The position numbers were made by a program, and so were the translations under genes. The notes beneath the pieces were generated by a model. The model was not told the origin of the DNA, made no database searches, and saw only the letters and a list, made by a program, of their open reading frames with translations. A DNA stretch of 9,092 nucleotides, taken from CAIRNS01 sp049508565 (GTDB lineage Bacteria; Elusimicrobiota; Endomicrobiia; Endomicrobiales; CAIRNS01). Below, one piece after another: positions 1 to 6,195 of the stretch; positions within the stretch are counted from its first letter, which is position 1, and every line of letters starts with the position of its first letter. The DNA is taken from contig JBELAT010000096.1 in NCBI GenBank assembly GCA_049508565.1, positions 1-9,092 of the forward strand, in the 5' to 3' direction.

Positions 1-117
1 AAGGCGGATCTGCTGGTAGGGTTTGCCTGTCTTGAGATGGTACTGTCGAAGCTGGGATACAAGGTAACTAAAGGGGCTGGTGTCGCAGCAGCAGAAGAAA
101 TTCTTCTACAGAACTGA
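1..117 (+). CDS. Class V (alanine-glyoxylate/serine-pyruvate type) aminotransferase, C-terminal end only
   Basis: The window opens inside a gene, and frame 1 reads 38 residues to a TGA at 115-117. The fragment has the pattern LEMVLSKLGYKV followed by GAGVAAAEEIL. This is typical of the extreme C-terminus of PLP-dependent class V aminotransferases of the alanine-glyoxylate/serine-pyruvate family. The PLP lysine and the rest of the active site lie outside the window, so the substrate cannot be read. The neighbour 101 bp downstream is serA. This suggests the enzyme transaminates 3-phosphohydroxypyruvate (a SerC-like role) or interconverts serine/glycine with pyruvate/glyoxylate. The family call is fairly sure from the tail alone; the reaction is an inference from context. 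Confidence 0.7.
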   Translation, partial: KADLLVGFACLEMVLSKLGYKVTKGAGVAAAEEILLQN

Positions 118-218
118 AAGCAATGTGTCATTTCCCGTCAGGGAGAAGGCAAGCAGTAAAGCGTTTCAAGATATGTGAGTGTTTTTGTGATGTTCAAAGT
201 AATTAAGGGGAGGAAGAC

Positions 219-1799
219 ATGTTCAAGATATTAATGACGTACAATAACACCGAGGGCTTGGATGCGTTATTAAAACATCCCGACTTTAAAATTGATATTC
301 ATGAAAAGCCGACTCCCGAACAATTTAAAGAACTCATTAAGGGATATGATGGCCTGATGATACGCTCAGAAGTGAAGGTGACCCCGGATATTATTACTGC
401 AGCCGATAAGCTGAAATTCGTCGGACGGGCGGGAACCGGTGTTGATAACGTCGATATTCCTGCCGCGACACAGAAAGGCATTGTCGTTGCCAACGTTCCC
501 GGCGGCAATACCATTTCCGCCGCTGAGCATGCTATCGGTCTTATGCTCTCGATGGCGCGCAATATTCCGGAAGCACATGGTCTGCTCAAAAAGAAAGAAT
601 GGAAACGCGAAAAATTTGTCGGTACTGAGCTGCAAGGAAAAACCCTGGGATTGATTGGCCTTGGAAGGATCGGGCGTGAAGTGGCTTACCGGATGCTCGC
701 GTTCGGAATGAAGGTCATCGCGTTTGATCCGTTTGCTTCAAAAGAATTTGCCGAAAGTCAGGGGATCGATCTTAAATCACTTGATCAAATTTATGCTGAA
801 TCCGATTATATTTCTATTCACTCGCCTCTCAATGATTCAACGCGAAATATGATCAACGCCGAGACGATCAAAAAGATGAAAAAAGGTATTCGTATCATCA
901 ATTGCGCCCGGGGCAATATCGTAGATGAAAAAGCACTTGCTGAAGCCATCAAAAGCGGTCAGGTCAAAGGTGCGGCGTTTGACGTGTTTGCCAAAGAACC
1001 ACCGGTAGATTGGTCGCTAATTGAAACTGAGGGAACAGTCGTAACACCGCACTTGGCTGCTTCGACTGAAGAAGCTCAAGTAAAGATCGCCCAGGAATTG
1101 AGCGATGTGGTCATTGATTTCTTTTGCAAAGGTGTGATCCGTAATGCCGTCAATGTTCCGACCCTCGACTGGGAAACCTATAAAAAGCTTGAACCCTACA
1201 TTCTTCTTGCCGAAAAAATGGGAGCTATCCAGAGTCAGACCGTCAGTGGCGGAATTACCTCAGTCGAACTCGAATATAAAGGTGATCTCTCTGCATTTAA
1301 TACCAACCCCATGGTGGTTGCCTATCTCAAGGGTTTCTTAACACCGATGCTCGACCTGCCGGTTAATTCTGTCAATGCTCCCCTGCTGGCTAAAGAGCGT
1401 GGAATTAAAATCAGGGAAACTAAAATGCCGGAAGTTGAGGATTACACATCTTTAATCACCGCACGCGTGTTTACCGATAAAGGTGAATTTTCGCTTGCAG
1501 GGACTATCTTTGGTCACAAGTCGCCCCGCATTGTATCTATGAACGGATTGAAAGTCGATGTTATCCCTGCGGGAAATCTTCTGGTGGTAAAAAATAACGA
1601 TAAGCCGGGCATTATCGGGCAGATCGGCGTGTTTCTGGGAAAGAATAATATCAACATAGCAAACATGCAGGTCGGAAGGACCATTGCCGGTGGCGAAGCG
1701 ATCACCATCATTGCTGTGGATAATGTTGTTGCACCAAGCGTTGTCAAACAAATCAGTGAACTGCAGGGTATAACCGCCGTTACATACGTTGCACTCTGA
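219..1799 (+). CDS. serA: D-3-phosphoglycerate dehydrogenase (long form with ASB and ACT domains)
   Basis: Catalyses the NAD-dependent oxidation of 3-phosphoglycerate to 3-phosphohydroxypyruvate, the first step of the phosphorylated serine pathway, in the cytoplasm. The 526-residue length matches the usual long (type 1) bacterial SerA. The N-terminal substrate half covers about 1-98, and the Rossmann NAD domain about 99-283, with GLGRIG at 147-152 and the acidic D170 after the second strand. The catalytic set is R231 (in NCARG), E260 and H278 (in TPHLA). Residues about 315-450 form the intervening ASB-like domain. About 453-526 is an ACT domain with NNDKPGIIGQIG, expected to bind serine for feedback inhibition. 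ATG 219 is chosen because a strong Shine-Dalgarno AGGGGAGG sits at 206-213 and the N-terminus MFKILMTYN fits the family. An aminotransferase lies just upstream, consistent with one operon. No intact terminator is visible after the stop. Confidence 0.97.
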   Translation: MFKILMTYNNTEGLDALLKHPDFKIDIHEKPTPEQFKELIKGYDGLMIRSEVKVTPDIITAADKLKFVGRAGTGVDNVDIPAATQKGIVVANVPGGNTISAAEHAIGLMLSMARNIPEAHGLLKKKEWKREKFVGTELQGKTLGLIGLGRIGREVAYRMLAFGMKVIAFDPFASKEFAESQGIDLKSLDQIYAESDYISIHSPLNDSTRNMINAETIKKMKKGIRIINCARGNIVDEKALAEAIKSGQVKGAAFDVFAKEPPVDWSLIETEGTVVTPHLAASTEEAQVKIAQELSDVVIDFFCKGVIRNAVNVPTLDWETYKKLEPYILLAEKMGAIQSQTVSGGITSVELEYKGDLSAFNTNPMVVAYLKGFLTPMLDLPVNSVNAPLLAKERGIKIRETKMPEVEDYTSLITARVFTDKGEFSLAGTIFGHKSPRIVSMNGLKVDVIPAGNLLVVKNNDKPGIIGQIGVFLGKNNINIANMQVGRTIAGGEAITIIAVDNVVAPSVVKQISELQGITAVTYVAL

Positions 1800-1960
1800 T
1801 TGTATAACTACCTATTTACCATGAACAGTAGTCGAGGATCTATATGTCAACGATGGAGTTTCCAATCATTGATTCGTGATTTATTGACCATTGCGCATTA
1901 CACATCTCAAAACTCTCTATCCCAACTTGTTGACGATTTATCTGTCGTGAGGTGAATTCT

Positions 1961-1980
1961 ATGATACAGGGAATTATCAT
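1961..1980. repeat. Small dyad upstream of the ABC transporter genes
   Basis: ATGATA (1961-1966) and TATCAT (1975-1980) are perfect 6-base inverted repeats separated by 8 bases, and end 26 bases before the ABC ATPase start. In this position the dyad could be an operator or a weak leader hairpin. It is AT-rich and short, so chance is a serious alternative. The remainder of the 1800-2006 gap shows no gene, no clear promoter and no T-tailed hairpin. Confidence 0.2.
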
Positions 1981-2006
1981 CTCATTAAACCATAGAAAAA
2001 GTTTAT

Positions 2007-2765
2007 ATGAATGCCATAGAGCTTAACAATATTACGAAGATATACTATAAAAAGCACCTTCTTTCCACAACGAAGACGATGGGTGTTGAACACCTTAATC
2101 TAACCGTTAACCGCGGGGAGATTTTTGGTCTTCTGGGGCTCAATGGTTCTGGTAAAACGACAACCATTAAACTCATTCTCGGCCTTCTCAGACCAACGGA
2201 AGGTACTGTTACCGTACAGGGAACGGCCGTTCCATCGACGGAAGTTTTGCGCCAGATCGGCTATCTGCCTGAAGTTCCCTATTTTTACCGGTACCTGACT
2301 GCTCGTGAAATATTATCAATGTATGGGAAGTTGTCGGGGATAAAAAACAGTGCTGAAAAAGTTGAACATATACTTGTTCAGGTGGGGCTTGAAAGTGTGG
2401 CAGCAAAAAAATTGTCTGAATTTTCAAAAGGTATGTTACAGCGTATCGGGATCGCTCAAAGTCTGCTGCATGATCCGACGATACTTGTCTATGACGAACC
2501 GGTCAGCGGACTGGATCCGCTGGCTATGCAGGAAATGCGTACGTTATTAGTGGAACTCAAGCGTCAGGGGAAAACGATTTTTTTGTCATCACATTTAATT
2601 TCTGAAGTTGAAAAAATTTGTGACCGGGTGGCAATCTTGTCAAAGGGTACATTGGTACGTGTTATGGAACAAAAGCAGTGGACAAAATCCGACGGAGAAC
2701 TCGAGCGGGTATTTATTGCAGATGTTTCAGATTCGTCGGAGCTGGGGAGAATTAAACTACAGTGA
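2007..2765 (+). CDS. ABC transporter ATP-binding protein (ABC-2 exporter type)
   Basis: A cytoplasmic nucleotide-binding subunit that hydrolyses ATP to power the permease encoded next. At 252 residues it is a single ATPase domain. Visible motifs are Walker A GLNGSGKTT (44-52), GYLPEVPYFY (85-94) in the Q-loop region as in ABC-2 ATPases, signature FSKGMLQRIG (139-148, with KG replacing the GG of LSGGQ, common in this subfamily), Walker B ILVYDEP (159-165, catalytic E164), D-loop SGLD (167-170) and switch His H196 in SSHL. The start is supported by the MNAIELNNITKIY opening, but there is little Shine-Dalgarno in front of it. Its stop overlaps the permease start by four bases, so translational coupling is likely. 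The substrate is unknown; relatives include drug, lipid, copper-related (NosF-like) and polysaccharide exporters. Confidence 0.93.
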   Translation: MNAIELNNITKIYYKKHLLSTTKTMGVEHLNLTVNRGEIFGLLGLNGSGKTTTIKLILGLLRPTEGTVTVQGTAVPSTEVLRQIGYLPEVPYFYRYLTAREILSMYGKLSGIKNSAEKVEHILVQVGLESVAAKKLSEFSKGMLQRIGIAQSLLHDPTILVYDEPVSGLDPLAMQEMRTLLVELKRQGKTIFLSSHLISEVEKICDRVAILSKGTLVRVMEQKQWTKSDGELERVFIADVSDSSELGRIKLQ

Positions 2766-3526
2766 GCACACTCTTTTCCATAGCCTATTACACTTTTATA
2801 GAGAATATCCGCAATAAAATATTTTATGGTTTAATACTGTTTGGCATCATAATGATGGGGGCATCTCTGTTACTATCAGCACTGGGAGGACAAGAATCTC
2901 AACGAATTTTGCTTGACCTCGGGTGTGGGGCCATTGAGTTCTTTGCTCTGCTTGGTGTCTGTTTTTCAGCGGTAACTCTGGTTCTTGAGGAAATGGAATC
3001 GAAAACCATTTATCTTATTTTAACGCGGCCTGTATCTCGCTTTGAGTATCTGACAGGCAGATATTGCGGGTTATTGATGGCAATATATGCAGGAATGGCG
3101 ATGATGGGCCTGATACATATTGTGTTGCTGATGCTCAATGGGTGGAATTTTCAACTGCGTTATCTCTTGGCGCTTTTTCTTTCGGCCGAAAAGATTCTGG
3201 TTATCGGATCAGTGGCGCTTTTCTTTTCAATTTTTTCAAGCTCGGCAATATCTTCGATAAGCTTTACCTTTTTTTTCTGGATCCTCGGTCATTTCAGCGG
3301 TGAGATAAATTATCTTGGCACTAAACTTACGATGACTGTTGCCAAGATTGCCATTGCTTTTTTCTACTATGTCATTCCCAACATGCAATACTTTAACTTG
3401 CGAGATTTTTGGGATGTCCCGCACGTTGTCGGCAACTGGATTTGGTTGTCATGCGCTTATGGATTGATCTACAGCGTCGTCATCGTAATGCTCACCGCTC
3501 TGGTTTTCAGGAAAAAAGAGTTCTAA
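2762..3526 (+). CDS. ABC-2 family transporter permease
   Basis: A predicted inner-membrane subunit of the exporter powered by the preceding ATPase. The 254 residues contain about six hydrophobic segments, at roughly 21-41, 57-75, 103-125, 133-156, 160-178 and 226-249. A further moderately hydrophobic stretch at 194-205 may lie along the membrane. The cytoplasmic stretch LEEMESKTIYLILTRPVSR (75-93) followed by YLTGRY is characteristic of ABC-2 permeases of the NosY/YhaP/GldF-like type, and the protein ends in a positively charged RKKEF. The start is GTG at 2762, within a GTGA overlap with the ATPase stop; no nearer ATG gives the family-like N-terminus. With six segments it probably works as a dimer with two ATPase copies. 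The family assignment is secure, but the transported substrate cannot be inferred. Confidence 0.9.
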   Translation: MSTLFSIAYYTFIENIRNKIFYGLILFGIIMMGASLLLSALGGQESQRILLDLGCGAIEFFALLGVCFSAVTLVLEEMESKTIYLILTRPVSRFEYLTGRYCGLLMAIYAGMAMMGLIHIVLLMLNGWNFQLRYLLALFLSAEKILVIGSVALFFSIFSSSAISSISFTFFFWILGHFSGEINYLGTKLTMTVAKIAIAFFYYVIPNMQYFNLRDFWDVPHVVGNWIWLSCAYGLIYSVVIVMLTALVFRKKEF

Positions 3527-3528
3527 TC

Positions 3529-4341
3529 ATGGTTCGTTCCCTTCTTCTTTCTCTAACCCTCTTGGTCGGGGTGTGTGCCGGCTTGACACGGATATTTTCC
3601 TACCCAATACCTTTTACATCGGTTGCTAAAACAACGTCATATACTGTCGTTGATTTTGCAAGTGTTGTGTTTGGTGTCAGACGGCTTGGAGCAGATATCG
3701 CTTGGATTCAACTTCTTCAATACTACGGTTCTCCTGAGGTGCCGCTTGACCGGGACAGAGAATTTCAACTGTCATGGGATATGACAAAGTTTCTTTTCGG
3801 CATTCCGCTAGAAAAGGAATGTTCAACTCCCGGGTGCCATGATGAGCATTATGAACCAGAAATCGAGGGGGGGATATATCCGGCCTTCGGGACGTATTGT
3901 TCACGGATAACTGCTCTTGATCCGTATTATTATTATGCCTATCTGTATGGTGCCGGAGCGCTGGCATGGAACCTCAACCGTCCAGAAGAAGCATTGAATA
4001 TTCTTGAACATGGTTTATCGGTTCTCGAAAAGTATGGGAATACTACCACGAGGGATGTTCACCAGCCATACTGGCAGTTAAATTTATATGCAAGCGCCAT
4101 CATCTATCGAAAAACCGGCAATTTTGCCGGCATGATAAATCTTTTAGAGACAGCAGTTCGTCAGCCGGAAGCCCCCAATATGATCAAAGGTATTTTGGCA
4201 AATATTTATCAAAAACAGAACAAATATGCCGACGCGTTACGTCTGTGGATCGAGATTTACTCAAGCAATGATCCTACCTATCGCAATCATGCTCAACAAA
4301 AAATAAATGAATTAAAAAAATATGTGATTCCTTTGCAATAG
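3529..4341 (+). CDS. Membrane-anchored TPR-like protein of unknown function
   Basis: A 270-residue protein whose start is ATG 3529, two bases after the permease stop. The frame is open upstream to 3409, but that part lies over the permease and is not protein-like. A purine-rich AGGAAAAAAGAG stretch (3509-3520) offers a weak ribosome site. Residues 4-22 form a hydrophobic N-terminal signal anchor. The C98 context is not a lipobox, and GVC near residue 16 is a poor one. RRLGADIAWIQLLQYYG (51-67) recalls the start of anchored TPR proteins. Residues about 128-260 contain helical repeats with TPR-like spacing (AYLYGAGALAWNLNRPEEALNILEHGL; ILANIYQKQNKYADALRLWIEIY). Cys98, Cys103 with His104 and His107, and Cys124 might bind metal or form disulfides. 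Location is probably periplasmic, or facing the exporter. The function is unknown; the tight operon suggests an accessory to the ABC-2 exporter. Confidence 0.8.
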   Translation: MVRSLLLSLTLLVGVCAGLTRIFSYPIPFTSVAKTTSYTVVDFASVVFGVRRLGADIAWIQLLQYYGSPEVPLDRDREFQLSWDMTKFLFGIPLEKECSTPGCHDEHYEPEIEGGIYPAFGTYCSRITALDPYYYYAYLYGAGALAWNLNRPEEALNILEHGLSVLEKYGNTTTRDVHQPYWQLNLYASAIIYRKTGNFAGMINLLETAVRQPEAPNMIKGILANIYQKQNKYADALRLWIEIYSSNDPTYRNHAQQKINELKKYVIPLQ

Positions 4342-4369
4342 CTACACCCTCGAACAATTTTGTGCCTGG

Positions 4370-4420
4370 CCATTTCGCAACAGTCAAAGAGTAAAAACTT
4401 TTTGCGCATTTTACAAATGG
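4370..4420 (+). other. Imperfect stem-loop region after the ABC/TPR operon
   Basis: The 312 bp between the TPR gene and the first tRNA holds no convincing gene. Its first part contains an 8-base-pair stem (4385-4392 with 4397-4404, one G-T pair) closed by an AAAA loop. This is flanked by CCATTT (4370-4375) and AAATGG (4415-4420), which can pair as an outer stem. It begins 28 bases after the TPR stop. The position would suit a transcription terminator, but no uninterrupted T tail follows the stem, so it may be only a 3' end stabiliser or chance pairing in AT-rich DNA. Confidence 0.25.
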
Positions 4421-4479
4421 TGTTATTTCGAGATTAATTTAAAGCAGCCGCAAGAAAGATTGAATATTAAACATATAAT

Positions 4480-4508
4480 GCTCGAAAAGGTCCGTGATTT
4501 TTCCGAGC
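4480..4508 (+). other. Hairpin with bulge just before the tRNA promoter
   Basis: GCTCGAAAA (4480-4488) can pair with TTTTCCGAGC (4499-4508), leaving one bulged C at 4503 and a loop of about 10 bases. The hairpin ends 9 bases before the -35 box of the predicted tRNA promoter. It has no T run on either side, so it is not a classical intrinsic terminator. It might separate the ABC unit from the tRNA/purA unit or bind a regulator; the evidence is only the pairing. Confidence 0.25.
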
Positions 4509-4517
4509 CAGGCCAGG

Positions 4518-4547
4518 TTGACAACTTAAAACGCTTTTTGCTATAGT
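4518..4547 (+). promoter_or_regulatory. Predicted sigma-70 promoter for the tRNA-Lys/tRNA-Glu/purA transcript
   Basis: A perfect -35 hexamer TTGACA (4518-4523) is followed after 18 bases by TATAGT (4542-4547), five of six matches to the -10 consensus. The expected start of transcription is near 4553-4556, about 100 bases before tRNA-Lys. It is the best promoter-like sequence in the window and stands before genes that need strong transcription. No other promoter is seen between it and purA, so purA may be read from it too. Confidence 0.7.
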
Positions 4548-4555
4548 TACGTCTG

Positions 4556-4590
4556 CCAATGGTTGAAGCTTTTGGCCAGTGGTTTTTTTT
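4556..4590 (+). terminator. Possible weak intrinsic terminator/attenuator in the tRNA leader
   Basis: CCAATGG (4556-4562) pairs with CCAGTGG (4576-4582) at six of seven positions around a 13-base loop, and is followed directly by eight T (4583-4590). The arrangement is that of an intrinsic terminator, but the stem is short and carries a central A-G mismatch. It begins right at the predicted transcription start, which leaves almost no leader in front of it. It could act as a weak attenuator or be incidental. A 5-base dyad GTAGC/GCTAC (4624-4634) lies further along the same leader. Confidence 0.25.
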
Positions 4591-4653
4591 ATGCGGAATA
4601 TAACCGATAATTCATAAAAAAACGTAGCAGCTACATTAGATTGTTGTATGTTT

Positions 4654-4726
4654 GGGCCCGTAGCTCAGTCGGTAGAGCACCTCACTTTTAATGAGGGTGT
4701 CGCGTGTTCGAGCCACGCCGGGCTCA
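4654..4726 (+). tRNA. tRNA-Lys (anticodon TTT)
   Basis: A complete 73-base cloverleaf. Acceptor arms gggcccg (4654-4660) and cgggctc (4719-4725) pair fully with one G-T, and the discriminator is A4726. The D arm is gctcagtcggtagagc. Anticodon stem CCTCA/TGAGG encloses CTTTTAA, with anticodon TTT at 4687-4689 (reads AAA and AAG). The T arm gcgtg-ttcgagc-cacgc is canonical. The 3' CCA is not encoded and must be added by the CCA-adding enzyme. It is followed by a T run and by tRNA-Glu 46 bases downstream. Confidence 0.96.
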
Positions 4727-4772
4727 TTTTTTTAAATGCCAATCTGTTAACTGATAGCTGATCACTGGTTAT

Positions 4773-4847
4773 GCCCTCATCGTCTAGCGGTTAGGACACA
4801 TCCCTTTCAAGGATGCGACAGGGGTTCGATTCCCCTTGAGGGCGCCA
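4773..4847 (+). tRNA. tRNA-Glu (anticodon TTC)
   Basis: A complete cloverleaf with acceptor arms gccctca (4773-4779) and tgagggc (4837-4843), discriminator G4844, and CCA encoded at 4845-4847. Anticodon stem CATCC/GGATG encloses CTTTCAA, with anticodon TTC at 4806-4808 (reads GAA and GAG). The T arm is aggggttcgattcccct, as in most bacterial tRNA-Glu. It ends 29 bases before purA with no terminator between, so processing from a tRNA-purA precursor is likely. Confidence 0.96.
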
Positions 4848-4876
4848 CAATTTTTAAGTGAAATAAAAGGAATATT

Positions 4877-6163
4877 ATGGCTACTTTAGTGGTAGTTGGA
4901 ACGCAGTGGGGCGACGAAGGAAAAGGGAAAGTCGTTCATTATCTTTCTAAAGCATCTGATATTATTGTCCGTTATCAGGGGGGCAATAATGCCGGCCATA
5001 CCATTATATTTGAAAACAAACCGTTTGTTCTGCATCTGATTCCTTCAGGCGTACTCTTTCCAGGGAAAAAATGTCTGATCACCAATGGGGTTGTCGTCGA
5101 TCCACTCGGCCTGTATCAGGAAGCACAGCTTCTTAAGAGCAAAAAGGTTTCTATTGACGGGCGTTTTTTCGTCAGCGAATTGGCTCACATTATTTTGCCG
5201 TATCATCGCTATCTTGACGAATTACGAGAACGAGGGAAGATTCGTATTGGCACGACACGCCGGGGGATAGGCCCCGCCTATGCCGATAAGGTGACGCGCA
5301 TGGGGATCCGTGTTGTAGATTATCTTGAAAAAGATGTATTTCTTGATCTTCTCGAACGCAATCTGAAAGAAAAAGCGCCGCTCTTAAGGAAGATTGTTCC
5401 GGTTGAAACGGTACGCAAGGAAATTCTTGAGCAGTATCCAAAACTTTCCCGGTTTATGAAGCGCTACGTTGTCGATACCGGCATTCTTCTTGAAGATGCA
5501 TGCAAAAAACATAAAAATATTTTGTTTGAAAGTGCCCAGGGCACAATGCTGGACCTTGATTTTGGTACCTATCCGTTTGTGACCTCTTCCAACCCTATAT
5601 CGGGTGCTGCATGTGTAGGCGCCGGTGTCGGACCGCGATTTATCAGTGCTGTGCTGGGAGTGGTCAAGGCATACACGACGCGCGTTGGAGAAGGACCTTT
5701 TCCCACGGAGCTCAATGATACAACGGGCCAATACTTGCGTGAGCGCGGGCAGGAATATGGCGCAACGACGGGCAGGCCTCGACGGTGTGGTTGGTTTGAT
5801 GCTGTTGTCGTTCGTCACAGCGTTCGGTTGAGCGGGATTAACCATCTTATACTGACGAAACTTGATTGTCTTGAAGGGCTGGCGACGCTCAAAATATGCA
5901 CGGCATATACATACAAGGGAAAAACAATTACCGAATTTCCCGCTTCACGCCTGATGCAAAGGGACTGCGTGCCTGTGTATGAAGAAATGCCTGGTTTTTC
6001 TCAATCGATTCGGGGTATTACACAATTCTCAAAGCTGCCGGAGAACGCTCGACGGTATGTTAAACGGATACAAGAACTTGTTGGCGCACCGATAGATCTC
6101 ATCTCCCTGGGCCGTAAACGGGAAGAAACAATCACGGTGACCAATAGTAATTTGTGGAAATAA
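4877..6163 (+). CDS. purA: Adenylosuccinate synthetase
   Basis: Joins IMP and aspartate with GTP hydrolysis to give adenylosuccinate, the committed step to AMP, in the cytoplasm. The 428 residues match the usual bacterial length (E. coli about 432). Visible signatures are GTQWGDEGKGKVV (8-20, GTP/IMP loop with catalytic D13), GGNNAGHT (35-42, catalytic H41), GTTRRGIGPAYADK (125-138, IMP binding), ESAQGTMLDLDFGTYPFVTSSNP (218-240), TTGRPRRCGWFD (297-308) and the guanine-specificity motif TKLD (327-330). The start is ATG 4877, with AAAGGA about 8 bases upstream and the family-typical MATLVVVGTQWGDEGKGK opening. It follows two tRNAs and precedes carA by 32 bases, which suggests a shared transcript for nucleotide synthesis. 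No key residue is missing. Confidence 0.97.
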   Translation: MATLVVVGTQWGDEGKGKVVHYLSKASDIIVRYQGGNNAGHTIIFENKPFVLHLIPSGVLFPGKKCLITNGVVVDPLGLYQEAQLLKSKKVSIDGRFFVSELAHIILPYHRYLDELRERGKIRIGTTRRGIGPAYADKVTRMGIRVVDYLEKDVFLDLLERNLKEKAPLLRKIVPVETVRKEILEQYPKLSRFMKRYVVDTGILLEDACKKHKNILFESAQGTMLDLDFGTYPFVTSSNPISGAACVGAGVGPRFISAVLGVVKAYTTRVGEGPFPTELNDTTGQYLRERGQEYGATTGRPRRCGWFDAVVVRHSVRLSGINHLILTKLDCLEGLATLKICTAYTYKGKTITEFPASRLMQRDCVPVYEEMPGFSQSIRGITQFSKLPENARRYVKRIQELVGAPIDLISLGRKREETITVTNSNLWK

Positions 6164-6195
6164 TTGTTAAATACTGGTTATAGTTTTCTCACATC

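Noticed and set aside
1930..1965. Promoter TTGACG ... TATGAT before the ABC genes
   Set aside because: The spacer would be 24 bases, far from the usual 16-18.
3409..3528. Upstream extension of the TPR gene by 40 codons
   Set aside because: This part overlaps the 3' end of the permease in another frame and is Arg-rich with no protein character; ATG 3529 starts directly at the signal anchor.
5384..5845. 153-codon minus-strand open frame inside purA
   Set aside because: Antisense shadow of a fully conserved purA with no family-like features.
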